A stretch of DNA of 41,677 bases from JBOGVA01 sp050692195 (GTDB taxonomy: Bacteria > Actinomycetota > UBA4738). Positions 7,526 to 14,970 of the stretch are shown one piece after another. The position numbers were made by a program, and so were the translations under genes. Below the pieces are notes generated by a model. That model worked only from the letters and a program-made list of their open reading frames with translations, had not been told where the DNA came from and made no database searches. The stretch covers positions 1 through 41,677 of the forward strand of contig JBOGVA010000027.1 in the NCBI GenBank assembly GCA_050692195.1, in the 5' to 3' direction. The first letter of the stretch is position 1, and the number at the start of each line of letters is the position of its first letter.

Positions 7526-8620
7526 TCAGGGAGTGGCTCGGCCCGGCTCGGCTTGCTCGCGGGGGCGCTGCCACGTCCGGATCAGGAGCAGGACACCCAG
7601 GGCGAGCATGGGGACCACGATGAACACGACCTGCCCGAGCTTGGTCTGCACGAACGTGAGGATGTGGCCGAGCAGGCCCACCCGGTGGGCGACCAGGCCG
7701 ACACGTCCGTCGGACGGAACGCTCCAACCCTGAGCTGCTTCGCTCCCGTCCGCTTTCGTCGTGAACCGGACGGTCCCCCCGGACGCGTCCACCTTCTCCA
7801 CTCGCTGGATCGTGAGGCGATCCGGGTCGGCGGGGTCTCGAAACGTCACCACGTCACCACGACGGACGGAACCTGGCGACACCGTCTTGGCGATGACCAG
7901 GTCGCCGCGGCGGAACGCCGGCTCCATGTCGCCGGATCTCACCGCGGTGGTGTGGTAGCCGAAGGCGAGCGGCACGCTGACCAGAAGGAGCAGGACACTG
8001 CAGATCCCCAGCAGCGCCCACAGTGCGGCGCGCACGCCCCACCGCCGTACCGGGCCCACCGTTTGGGCGGTCTCCGCGGGCTGGGCCATCAGGAGTGGGA
8101 CCGCCTCGGGAGCTCGTGCCGGTTCGACCTCGACCTCCTGGTGCAGCCGGGTGGCCCGAGCCAGGTCGCTCGAACGAAGGAGCAGGAATCCCGACCCTCG
8201 TCTCCGGCTGAGGGAGTGGGACGCGATGAGGCCCGACTCGGCCTGCCGCTGAAGCGACTGATCATCGAGCCCGGTGATGAACGCGGCCTCCCTGAGGGTC
8301 ACCCACTCCGGAAGTGGCATCGCGGACAGGTCTCCTGCTTCCTGGGGTGGTGCGGGGGCTGGGGGCTCCACGACCGCCACCTGATCCTCCGGCAGCCTCA
8401 CCCGGCGAAGCATCCCCGCCCGGGAGAGATCGTCGGTGTTGAGCAGCAGGAACCCGGGGCCCAGCCGACGGCTCAGGACCGGATCGGAGGAGACGAGCCC
8501 GGACTCGGCGGACCGCAGCAGGGACTCCTGGGGCTCCCCTGTGATGAGGCTGGCCTCGCGCAGGGTGACCCACTGGGGGATGTTCGGTTCGGTCGGCGTG
8601 TCCACTTGGGCGATCCGCAC
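7526..8620 (-). CDS. Signal-peptidase-I-like (S26, SipW/archaeal type) membrane protein with two N-terminal HTH-like repeats; catalytic residues missing
   Basis: 364 residues, with an unusual layout. Residues 16-71 and 105-159 are two copies of one module: WVTLREASLITGEPQESL...ESGLV...GPGFLLLNTDDL and WVTLREAAFITGLDDQSL...ESGLI...GSGFLLLRSSDL. Each resembles a MerR/excisionase-type helix-turn-helix. A membrane helix follows (about 198-220), then an S26B-type domain: TTAVRSGDMEPAFRRGDLVIA, RRGDVVTFRDP, and a second hydrophobic helix near the C-terminus. In active enzymes the first motif is SGSMEP and a histidine follows in (T/V)HRV. Here the serine position is Asp231 and the histidine position is Gln272 (TIQRV). 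I therefore read it as a non-catalytic relative. The start is GTG 8620 with a weak ribosome site. The canonical lepB is elsewhere in this window. Confidence 0.75.
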   Translation of the reverse strand: MRIAQVDTPTEPNIPQWVTLREASLITGEPQESLLRSAESGLVSSDPVLSRRLGPGFLLLNTDDLSRAGMLRRVRLPEDQVAVVEPPAPAPPQEAGDLSAMPLPEWVTLREAAFITGLDDQSLQRQAESGLIASHSLSRRRGSGFLLLRSSDLARATRLHQEVEVEPARAPEAVPLLMAQPAETAQTVGPVRRWGVRAALWALLGICSVLLLLVSVPLAFGYHTTAVRSGDMEPAFRRGDLVIAKTVSPGSVRRGDVVTFRDPADPDRLTIQRVEKVDASGGTVRFTTKADGSEAAQGWSVPSDGRVGLVAHRVGLLGHILTFVQTKLGQVVFIVVPMLALGVLLLIRTWQRPREQAEPGRATP

Positions 8621-8662
8621 TCGATTCTCGCTTATCTTCGCTCGGGCCCGATCATCGAGAGA

Positions 8663-8793
8663 CCGATATCCACATCGACCGGGGAGCGGGCGTCCTTGAC
8701 GTGGCCTCCTCTTGGAACCCGTGAATCACAGGAGTGTAACTAGCCTGATGCGGTTGAACGCTCCACCGGGAATGCCGATACTCACATCGCCGG
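8663..8793 (+). repeat. Pair of near-identical 19-20-base motifs in the divergent intergenic region
   Basis: The 202-base gap between the divergent signal-peptidase-like gene (start 8620) and the DivIVA-like gene (start 8823) contains CCGATATCCACATCGACCGG at 8663-8682 and CCGATACTCACATCGCCGG at 8775-8793, in the same orientation and 112 bases apart. They match except for two swapped bases and one inserted base. This spacing in a divergent promoter region could reflect operators for a shared regulator, or chance. The rest of the gap holds a TTGACG at 8696-8701 and an AAGGAGGG ribosome site for the downstream gene; no RNA gene is apparent. Confidence 0.35.
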
Positions 8794-8822
8794 ATTGAGT
8801 TTCCCCCTCAAGGAGGGCTCCG

Positions 8823-9674
8823 ATGAGCGAATTTCCCAAGCTGCCGCGTAAGCCATTGGGCTACGACCCCGCGGCCGTTGAGCGCCTCATCGCGGAACGC
8901 GACTCGATGCTCGGCCTGGCCGAGCACCGCATCCGCCAGGCGGAATCCCAGCTCGGCGAGCTGGAGGAGCAGCTCAGGGCGCGCGATCAGCTCCTGTCCC
9001 AGCTCCAGACGGAGCTGGAGACCAGGCCTGAGGTCGAGGTCATGCGCGAGGAGCCGGCCGGGACAGTAGAGACTGAGCACGAGCAAACTCCTCTCACGCC
9101 CCGATTCATGACCGAAGAGCTCTCGAAGATCGTGGTGGCGGCCGAGGAGTCGACCAGCCAGATCATCGAGCGCGCGTGGAGCGCCACCAGGGACCAGATC
9201 GTGGAGGCCGACCGACTCTGGCGGGAGGTCCAGGGCGAAGCCGTCCGATTCGCTGACTGGAGGGAGGAGGCGGAGTCGATCGTTTCGGCGCTCCAGTCCG
9301 CCATCCACGAGGCCCGGTCCAAGATCGAGGACGTCCCTCAGCGCGTTCAGGAGGCCCTGGCCCCTGCGGTCGAGGCGATGGTGGATGTCGACACGGGCAT
9401 GGCCAAGCTGAACGTGGCGTCCCAGCTCCCTCTGCTCCTCACTCCCTCGGGCCTGGAGTCCGCGCGGGGGGAGGCCTCGATGAGCCGGGGCGATCAGACC
9501 GGTGAGGAGTCGGCAGAGGACGCCTACGAGCCATCCGCCGAGGCTGCCTCCGAAGACCAGGGCGAGTCGGAGGGCATGTGGGCGGACGAGTCGGTCCTCT
9601 CCTGGGGCGAACAGGAAGACTCCGGGGGAGAGTCGGACGAGTCGCACCAAAGGGAGGCCGGAGAGCCTGCGTAG
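8823..9674 (+). CDS. DivIVA-like coiled-coil protein
   Basis: 283 residues from ATG 8823, with AAGGAGGG eight bases upstream. The N-terminus FPKLPRKPLGYDPAAVERLI resembles the DivIVA membrane-targeting segment (GYdxxxVDxFL). It is followed by a coiled coil (about 20-70), a second helical region (95-190: MTEELSKIVVAAEESTSQII and onward), and a low-complexity acidic tail rich in Glu, Ser and Gly (215-283). DivIVA/Wag31 proteins mark curved or polar membrane and organise growth in actinobacteria. This one is shorter in its coiled coil and its acidic tail is distinctive. It is probably not the main Wag31, which is usually next to the dcw cluster. The specific role is unknown. Confidence 0.6.
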   Translation: MSEFPKLPRKPLGYDPAAVERLIAERDSMLGLAEHRIRQAESQLGELEEQLRARDQLLSQLQTELETRPEVEVMREEPAGTVETEHEQTPLTPRFMTEELSKIVVAAEESTSQIIERAWSATRDQIVEADRLWREVQGEAVRFADWREEAESIVSALQSAIHEARSKIEDVPQRVQEALAPAVEAMVDVDTGMAKLNVASQLPLLLTPSGLESARGEASMSRGDQTGEESAEDAYEPSAEAASEDQGESEGMWADESVLSWGEQEDSGGESDESHQREAGEPA

Positions 9675-9683
9675 GGCTTTGGC

Positions 9684-10226
9684 TTACGGGTCGACCAGCT
9701 TCAGCAGTTCCTCGCTCATCTGCTCAGCAGAGACCGGACCCGTCCATTCGAAGACCGGCTCGCCCGAAGCGTCGTAGATCACCGTGGTGGGCTGGCCCAC
9801 GTATCCGAGGGAATCTCGGATCGCCCCGCTGGGGTCGAAGACGCTCGGATAGGTCCACCTGTACTCCTGGATGAACTCGCGGGCCGGGGGGCGCTGGTCT
9901 TCCACGTCCACGCCGATGAACTGGGCCTTTCCTTCGAAGGTCCGGGCGACCTTCGCCAGGTGGGCGGCCTCTCGCCGGCAAGGGCCACACCAGGAAGCCC
10001 AGAAGTTCACCACGACCGGCCTCCCCTCGAGTTCTGCAAGCAAGGACTGAAAGCGCTCCGGGGTGAACTCGGGCAGGGCCGTGGGGCTTTCCGGCAGGAG
10101 GGACGACCCGGCGCCGACGCCGCTGCTCACGGTGGGGCTATCGCTGGAGCAGGCCGCCAGCAGCAGCGAGAGGGCCGCCGCGAGAGCGAGGGCGAGCCGC
10201 CACCGGCCGACACGGATCGATGTCAC
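9684..10226 (-). CDS. TlpA-type thioredoxin-fold lipoprotein
   Basis: 180 residues from GTG 10226. It has a lipoprotein signal (basic start, hydrophobic core LALALAAALSLLLAAC, lipobox LAAC with Cys26), then a low-complexity spacer. The TlpA/AhpC-like thioredoxin domain carries VVNFWASWCGPCRREAAHLA (redox WCGPC) and the cis-proline segment GYVGQPTTVIYD. It would act outside the membrane in disulfide reduction, for example cytochrome c maturation or oxidative-damage repair; no ccm or ccs gene is adjacent to decide. It converges with the DivIVA-like gene nine bases away and is divergent from recG across 59 bases. Confidence 0.88.
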   Translation of the reverse strand: MTSIRVGRWRLALALAAALSLLLAACSSDSPTVSSGVGAGSSLLPESPTALPEFTPERFQSLLAELEGRPVVVNFWASWCGPCRREAAHLAKVARTFEGKAQFIGVDVEDQRPPAREFIQEYRWTYPSVFDPSGAIRDSLGYVGQPTTVIYDASGEPVFEWTGPVSAEQMSEELLKLVDP

Positions 10227-10232
10227 CCGTCA

Positions 10233-10279
10233 ATTGTGCGCGACTGGAGCCGAAAGCGTGAAGCGGCCGATGCTATAAC
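10233..10279. promoter_or_regulatory. Back-to-back -10 boxes for tlpA-like gene (minus) and recG (plus), both consistent with leaderless mRNAs
   Basis: In the 59-base divergent gap, the minus strand has CACAAT (10238 to 10233) six bases before the GTG at 10226. The plus strand has TATAAC (10274-10279) six bases before the recG GTG at 10286. Neither start has a ribosome site. The two RNA polymerase footprints would overlap, so the genes may compete. Confidence 0.5.
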
Positions 10280-10285
10280 CGTCGA

Positions 10286-12511
10286 GTGAGCTCCCTCTCG
10301 CTCGACAGCCCGATCCTCCAGATCGACCCCCGTGTCGCCAACCGACGCGTGGGGTTCCGGACCAAGGGCCCTCCCGCGCACGAGGTGCTGGACGAGAGCC
10401 TGGGCATTCGTACGGTGAGTGACCTCCTGCGTCACTATCCGAGGCGATACATCGACCGCTCGGCCACCGTTCGGATCCGCGATCTACGCCTCGGTCAGGA
10501 GGCGACGGTGATCGGACGGGTCAGGCGGGTCGGCAAGCGGCTGACGCGACGGCGTCAGTCGATGGTGACGGTCACGGTGTTCGACGGCACCGGCTATCTC
10601 GACCTGGCTTTCTTCAACCAGCCATGGGCGGCGACGGCGTACCGGGAAGGCATGGAGCTGGCGGTCTCGGGACGGGCCGGGACCTACCGAGGACGGCTCC
10701 AGCTCGCCAACCAAGAGGTCGAGGTCCTGCGGGGAGACGAGGGCGAGACGGTCCACACGGGTCGCATCACGCCGGTCCACCCCGCCACCGAGGGGATCAC
10801 GGGCCGAACGATCAGAGAGCTGGTGTTCCGGGCCCTCCAGGAGCTCGGTCCCATCCCGGACCCGCTTCCCACCGAGCTGATCGGCGCCGAGGAACTGATG
10901 CCGGAGGACGCGGCCATCAGAGGGATCCACTTCCCCGACGACCCTGCGGTGCTGGACCGGGCCAGGCAGCGGCTCAAGTTCGACGAGCTCTTCGCCCTGG
11001 AGCTCGGGGTGGCATACCGGAAGCGTCGGGTGGAGCGAGCCGAAAGGGGCGTCGCCCACGACCTCAGGGCAGATCTGGCGGAACGGTTCCTGGGGGGGTT
11101 GCCGTTCGAGCTCACTCAGGCGCAGGGACGCACCATCAAGGAGATCTCCGAGGACATGGCCCAGCCCAGGCCGATGAACCGGCTGCTGCAGGGAGACGTG
11201 GGATCCGGGAAGACCGTCGTGGCGCTCTACGCGGCCATGGTTGCGATCCAGTCCGGCCACCAGGCCACGATCATGGCCCCCACCGAAGTGCTGGCCGGAC
11301 AGCACTTCAGAACGATGGCGGACCTCCTGCCCCCTGTCGGCGCGGTCGATCTGCTCTCCTCCCCACCCGTGGCGGATCTGAACCAACCCGATCTCTTTGG
11401 CGCGAGCCCGTTGGCACCGGGCGAGCAGAACGCGGCGAATGGCCAGGGCTTGGTGTACGCGTTGCTCACCGCGGCCGTGACCGGAAAGGATCGCCAGCGC
11501 GTGCGGGACGCAGTGCGCGCGGGTGAAGTGGACCTGGTCGTCGGCACGCACGCCCTGGTCCAGGAGGCGGTCGAATTCGCCGACCTCTCCCTGGCGGTGA
11601 TCGACGAGCAGCATCGCTTCGGCGTTCACCAGCGCATCACGCTGAAGGAAAAGGGCGCGCACCCGGACGTGCTGATCATGACGGCGACCCCGATCCCCAG
11701 GACGCTCGCCCTGACCTACTACGGAGACCTCGACGTGTCGGTCCTCGACGAGATGCCTGCCGGGAGGCTGCCGGTGGCCACGAGCGTGGCCCGGACGTCC
11801 GCCCAGCGGTCGATCGCCTACCGGTTGGTCCACGACCAGGTCGCCGCCGGGCGGCAGGCATTCGTCGTGTGTGCGGCGATCGACGAGGGCAACCGGCTGG
11901 AGGTGCGAGCGGCCGAGAAGGAAGCGGAACGGTTGCGAAGCGAGGTCTTCCCCGACCTTCGTATCAGCCTGCTTCACGGGAGGATGCGTCCCGCGGACAA
12001 GGAGGCGGCGATGGAAGCATTCCGAGCAGGTCGGTCCGACGTCCTCATCTCCACAACGGTGATCGAAGTCGGTGTGGACGTACCCAACGCGACGGTCATG
12101 CTGGTCGAGAACGCCGAGCGGTTCGGGCTGGCCCAGCTCCACCAGCTCAGGGGGCGGATCGGTCGCGGCGGGTACCCATCACACTGCGTGCTGTTCGACG
12201 AGAGCGTCCCCGGGAACGAGGAGGCCAGGAGCCGCCTGGCCGCGATGGAGCGGACCACGGACGGCTTCGAGCTGGCCGACGAGGACCTCCGCCTGCGCGG
12301 GGAGGGAACCCTCTTCGACATCCGGCAGTCCGGTCTTCCCGACCTGAAGCTCGCCCGGCTGGCCGAGGACGGCGACCTGGTCCGCCTGGCCCGGGACCGT
12401 GCGTTCGGCATCGTCGATGCCGACCCGAGCCTGGACGCTCACCCCGACCTGCTCGAGCTGCTCCGCCGAACCTTCACCGGGGACGCCATCGATTGGCTGT
12501 TCCACAGCTGA
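10286..12511 (+). CDS. recG: ATP-dependent DNA helicase RecG
   Basis: 741 residues, full length for the family. RecG remodels stalled replication forks and branch-migrates Holliday junctions. N-terminal wedge/OB domain (about 60-150: RIRDLRLGQEATVIGRV), then SF2 helicase motifs: LTQAQ (Q-like motif), GDVGSGKT (303-310, Walker A), TEVLA, the DEQH box typical of RecG, TATPIPRTL (motif III region), and in the second lobe LLHGRM, ISTTVIEVGVDVPNA, and QLRGRIGRG (motif VI). A Pro/Gln-rich insertion of roughly 30 residues between motifs Ia and II (around QPDLFGASPLAPGEQN) is longer than in E. coli. The start is GTG 10286 without a ribosome site, right after a TATAAC box. Confidence 0.95.
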   Translation: MSSLSLDSPILQIDPRVANRRVGFRTKGPPAHEVLDESLGIRTVSDLLRHYPRRYIDRSATVRIRDLRLGQEATVIGRVRRVGKRLTRRRQSMVTVTVFDGTGYLDLAFFNQPWAATAYREGMELAVSGRAGTYRGRLQLANQEVEVLRGDEGETVHTGRITPVHPATEGITGRTIRELVFRALQELGPIPDPLPTELIGAEELMPEDAAIRGIHFPDDPAVLDRARQRLKFDELFALELGVAYRKRRVERAERGVAHDLRADLAERFLGGLPFELTQAQGRTIKEISEDMAQPRPMNRLLQGDVGSGKTVVALYAAMVAIQSGHQATIMAPTEVLAGQHFRTMADLLPPVGAVDLLSSPPVADLNQPDLFGASPLAPGEQNAANGQGLVYALLTAAVTGKDRQRVRDAVRAGEVDLVVGTHALVQEAVEFADLSLAVIDEQHRFGVHQRITLKEKGAHPDVLIMTATPIPRTLALTYYGDLDVSVLDEMPAGRLPVATSVARTSAQRSIAYRLVHDQVAAGRQAFVVCAAIDEGNRLEVRAAEKEAERLRSEVFPDLRISLLHGRMRPADKEAAMEAFRAGRSDVLISTTVIEVGVDVPNATVMLVENAERFGLAQLHQLRGRIGRGGYPSHCVLFDESVPGNEEARSRLAAMERTTDGFELADEDLRLRGEGTLFDIRQSGLPDLKLARLAEDGDLVRLARDRAFGIVDADPSLDAHPDLLELLRRTFTGDAIDWLFHS

Positions 12512-12521
12512 CGGTGGCGAC

Positions 12522-12587
12522 CGGGGGTGCAGGGGGGCAGCAGCCCGCGAGCGAAGCGAAGCGGATGAGCTGCTGCAGTCCCCCTGC
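12522..12587 (+). repeat. REP-like hairpin repeat, copy 1
   Basis: A long imperfect inverted repeat in the recG-rsmD gap: arm GCAGGGGG (12529-12536) pairs with CCCCCTGC (12580-12587). The inner arm GCAGCAGC (12537-12544) pairs with GCTGCTGC (12569-12576), and the tip has CCGC (12545-12548) opposite GCGG (12561-12564). The core from GGGGGT to AGCGGATG matches the reverse complement of 40460-40516 at about 38 of 47 aligned positions, so this is a dispersed repeat family rather than a unique terminator. It may still act as a terminator or mRNA-stability element. Confidence 0.65.
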
Positions 12588-12620
12588 CGGAAGGGGCCTG
12601 CCGCAGGCAGGGCGCTTCCG
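12588..12620 (+). other. Second hairpin in the recG-rsmD gap
   Basis: Directly after the repeat, CGGAAG (12588-12593) can pair with CTTCCG (12615-12620), enclosing an inner perfect stem GCCTG (12596-12600) / CAGGC (12604-12608) with a CCG loop. The whole 115-base gap between recG and rsmD is therefore foldable. The downstream stem ends seven bases before the rsmD ATG and could affect its initiation. Confidence 0.4.
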
Positions 12621-12626
12621 AGAAGA

Positions 12627-13172
12627 ATGAGGGTGGTCGCCGGGACGGCCAGGGGCACCAGGCTCGCGCCGGTACCCGCGGGGACCCGCCCGGTGTCGGA
12701 CCGGGCCAGGGAGGGGCTGTTCTCGAGCCTCGGGCCGGAGGTCGAGGGCGCAAGGGTGCTGGATCTCTTCGCCGGGACCGGAGCCATGGGCATCGAGGCA
12801 CTGTCGCGGGGCGCCTCGAGCGCGCTGTTCGTCGACTCGGCCCCGGCCGCGGACAGGACCATACGGGAGAACCTCCGCCGGACGGCCCTGGCGAAGAAGG
12901 GGACCGTTCGCCACCAGGACGCTCTTCGTGCGATTCGCCAGAAACCAGGGCAATTCGACCTGATCCTGATCGACCCTCCTTACCGGCTTCCGGAGCAGAT
13001 CCTGGTCGGCCTCTTGAGCGAAGTCGCAGGTCAGGGCGTTGCCGCAGCCGGTTCTAGGGTCGTCCTGACCCGCTCGAGCCGAAGTTACACGCCTGTCATT
13101 CCGGTAAACTGGCGGTTGGAAAGGCGGCTTTCCTACGGCGACGCGGTCGTCCTGGTGTTCCGTACCCCTTGA
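12627..13172 (+). CDS. rsmD: 16S rRNA (guanine(966)-N2)-methyltransferase
   Basis: 181 residues from ATG 12627, weak GAGAAG site upstream. RsmD methylates G966 in 16S rRNA of the assembling small subunit, using S-adenosylmethionine. Seen: N-terminal VVAGTARGTRLAPVPAGTRPVSDRAREGLF (the conserved G-R-L...TRPT-D--RE-LF block), SAM motif VLDLFAGTGAMGIEALSRGA, and the catalytic motif IDPPY around residue 114. The reading frame extends upstream through the hairpin region without homology. It is followed after 19 bases by coaD, the common rsmD-coaD pair. Confidence 0.93.
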   Translation: MRVVAGTARGTRLAPVPAGTRPVSDRAREGLFSSLGPEVEGARVLDLFAGTGAMGIEALSRGASSALFVDSAPAADRTIRENLRRTALAKKGTVRHQDALRAIRQKPGQFDLILIDPPYRLPEQILVGLLSEVAGQGVAAAGSRVVLTRSSRSYTPVIPVNWRLERRLSYGDAVVLVFRTP

Positions 13173-13191
13173 TAACGGGAGGGCTATCGGG

Positions 13192-13686
13192 ATGGGGCTG
13201 GGAGCCCTTTGTCCGGGGACATTCGATCCCGCTACCAACGGGCACATCGACATCATCGCGCGCGCCAGCCGGTATTTCGACGAGGTGGTGGTTGCGGTTC
13301 TGGAGAATCCCGCCAAGGCGCCGCTGTTCGGCACGGACGAACGGGTGGCCATGCTCAAGGAGGCGGTGGCAGACCTGGAGCACACGGAGGTGGAGTCCTT
13401 CTCGGGCCTCCTGGCGGACTACGCCCGGAGGCGAGGATTGAGGGTGATCGTGAAGGGGCTGCGGGCGGTTACGGACTTCGACTTCGAGCTTCAGATGGCT
13501 CAGATGAACAACAGGATGGCGGGCGTGGAGACCTTCTTCGTCCCCACCAACCCTCAGTGGTCGTACCTCTCGTCCTCCCTCATCAAGGAGGTCGCTCGCT
13601 TCGGGGGCGACGTGTCCGGGCTGGTGCCCCCCGTGGTGAAGGAGCGACTGGAAGAGAAGTTCGCGGAGCCCGGGGAGGCACAGTAG
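13192..13686 (+). CDS. coaD: Phosphopantetheine adenylyltransferase
   Basis: 164 residues from ATG 13192 after a GGGAGGG site. CoaD transfers AMP to 4'-phosphopantetheine in the penultimate step of coenzyme A synthesis. The nucleotidylyltransferase fold is clear: CPGTFDPATNGHIDIIARA (the TxGH catalytic motif), VKGLRAVTDFDFELQMAQMN (substrate-binding arginine and hexamer contacts), and YLSSSLIKEVARFGGDVSG (ISSS-type ATP motif). The length is typical (about 160). It is part of the rsmD-coaD-coiled coil-DUF177-rpmF run. Confidence 0.96.
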   Translation: MGLGALCPGTFDPATNGHIDIIARASRYFDEVVVAVLENPAKAPLFGTDERVAMLKEAVADLEHTEVESFSGLLADYARRRGLRVIVKGLRAVTDFDFELQMAQMNNRMAGVETFFVPTNPQWSYLSSSLIKEVARFGGDVSGLVPPVVKERLEEKFAEPGEAQ

Positions 13687-13691
13687 CTGCC

Positions 13692-14207
13692 GTGGACGTC
13701 GGCGCACGCCTCCAGCAGATCATGGAGCTCGTGGAGAGCGCCAAGTCCATGCCGCTCTCCTCGAGCGTCCTGATCAACCAGCAGGAGATCCTGGAGATCC
13801 TCGAGGCCGCGCTGAAGGAGCTTCCCGAGGAGATCAAGCAGGCCAGGTGGGTGGTCAAGGATCGGGAGGAGCTGCTGGGGAAGGCCCGCCACGACGCCGA
13901 GGCCATCGTGCAGAGGGCCCAGTCGGAGCAGGCCCGGCTGCTGTCCAAGGAGGAGGTGGCCCGGGCGGCCCGCGAGGAGGCCGATCGGCTCCTCGGTGAA
14001 GCGCGGGAGATGGCGCGGCAGATCCGCCTTGAGGCGGAGGACTACGTGGACGCCAAGCTGGCCCAATACGAGATCGTTCTGGAGAAGACCTACACGGAGC
14101 TGGAGCGCTCCATCGCCCAGGTCCGGCGGGGCCGGGACAAGCTGCGGGGTGTCTCGCCGGCCCAGGAGGAGTTCGGGGCGGCAGAACCGGCGCAGGAGCA
14201 GGCATGA
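13692..14207 (+). CDS. Coiled-coil protein of the coaD-DUF177 interval (DivIVA / ATP-synthase b-like)
   Basis: 171 residues from GTG 13692, five bases after coaD. It begins with a conserved helix (QQIMELVESAKSMPLSSSVLINQQEILEIL), then a long charged coiled coil (about 55-145) rich in Glu, Arg and Ala, and a short Gln/Ala/Glu tail. Database-style names for this family are DivIVA domain or F0F1 b-subunit-like. Actinobacteria, including M. tuberculosis (the gene beside the DUF177 protein), have a homolog in this place. It probably forms a filament or scaffold at the membrane; no enzymatic motif is visible. The last codons overlap the DUF177 start as ATGA. Confidence 0.7.
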   Translation: MDVGARLQQIMELVESAKSMPLSSSVLINQQEILEILEAALKELPEEIKQARWVVKDREELLGKARHDAEAIVQRAQSEQARLLSKEEVARAAREEADRLLGEAREMARQIRLEAEDYVDAKLAQYEIVLEKTYTELERSIAQVRRGRDKLRGVSPAQEEFGAAEPAQEQA

Positions 14208-14749
14208 CCGTCCAGATCGACGTGAGGGACCTGGTGCGACACCCCGGTTCGTCGCGGACCCTGGAGTTCGCCGAGGCGATCGGGGGGCTTCGAACGGAGC
14301 TGGCCTACGTCCCCGAGGATCGGCCGCTCGGTGGCCGCCTGCTCATGGAGAGCGTCGTGGAGGGAGTGCTGGCCAGCGGTCCCTTGTCCGGCGTGATGGT
14401 CCTGCGATGCGCCCGATGCCTGGCCACGACCGAGACCGAGTTCAGCGTCGAGGTCCAGGAGCTGTTCGCCCCCGGGGTCACGGCCGACGACGACGAGTAC
14501 CCGCTGGTCGAAGGGATCCTCGATCTGGAGCCCATGATCAGGGATGCGGTGCTGCTCTCCATGCCGCTCGCCCCGCTGTGCCGCCCGGACTGTCTGGGAC
14601 TGTGCGAGCGGTGCGGCGGCGACCGGAACGCCGGAGAGTGCTCGTGTCCCCCGGAGGTCGACCCCCGCTGGTCGCCGCTGATCGGCCTGCACCTGGAAGA
14701 GGGCCCCACGCACATGGACCTCGGGCCCGGCCCCGCGCAGAGACATTAG
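14204..14749 (+). CDS. DUF177 (YceD) family protein
   Basis: 181 residues. ATG 14204 overlaps the previous stop codon by four bases and follows an AGGAG. The family is linked to 23S rRNA/large-subunit assembly (YceD/Duf177) and nearly always precedes rpmF, as here. The middle contains LRCARCLATTETEFSVEVQE (the first Cys pair plus strand), then an acidic linker (DDDEYPLVEGILDLEPMIRD, the conserved D-DLEP-IRE-ILLS motif region). The C-terminal cysteine cluster CRPDCLGLCERCGG...CSC probably binds zinc. Its product is likely co-expressed with L32. Confidence 0.9.
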   Translation: MTVQIDVRDLVRHPGSSRTLEFAEAIGGLRTELAYVPEDRPLGGRLLMESVVEGVLASGPLSGVMVLRCARCLATTETEFSVEVQELFAPGVTADDDEYPLVEGILDLEPMIRDAVLLSMPLAPLCRPDCLGLCERCGGDRNAGECSCPPEVDPRWSPLIGLHLEEGPTHMDLGPGPAQRH

Positions 14750-14769
14750 AGACCCGAAGGAGTAGGACC

Positions 14770-14946
14770 ATGCCGACCCCGAAACGCAAGACCACCAAGT
14801 CGAAGTCAAGGCATCGAGCGGCCCATTGGCGATCCGCCCCGCCCACGTATGCCGAGTGTCCGCAGTGCCGCCAGCCCAAGCTGCCCCATCGAGTGTGCGG
14901 GAATTGCGGGTACTACGGCGGCCGCCAGGCGGTCGAGGTCGAGTAG
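14770..14946 (+). CDS. rpmF: 50S ribosomal protein L32 (bL32)
   Basis: 58 residues from ATG 14770 with GGAG seven to ten bases upstream. It begins MPTPKRKTTKSKSRHRAAHW, the invariant L32 N-terminus (P-PK+K-SKS+-R-RR-HW). It then has a zinc ribbon with CPQC and CGNCGYYGGRQAVEV. This four-cysteine form is the zinc-dependent paralogue type. Confidence 0.96.
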   Translation: MPTPKRKTTKSKSRHRAAHWRSAPPTYAECPQCRQPKLPHRVCGNCGYYGGRQAVEVE

Positions 14947-14970
14947 CGGAGCACCGCCGAGGATCCCTCG

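Noticed and set aside
8041..8743. Plus-strand open frame across the signal-peptidase-like gene
   Set aside because: It is a compositional shadow; the minus-strand frame contains the duplicated module, membrane helices and S26 motifs.
12512..12626. tRNA or known small RNA in the recG-rsmD gap
   Set aside because: The region folds, but lacks tRNA features (no TTC loop or CCA-type acceptor) and matches the repeat copy at 40.5 kb instead.
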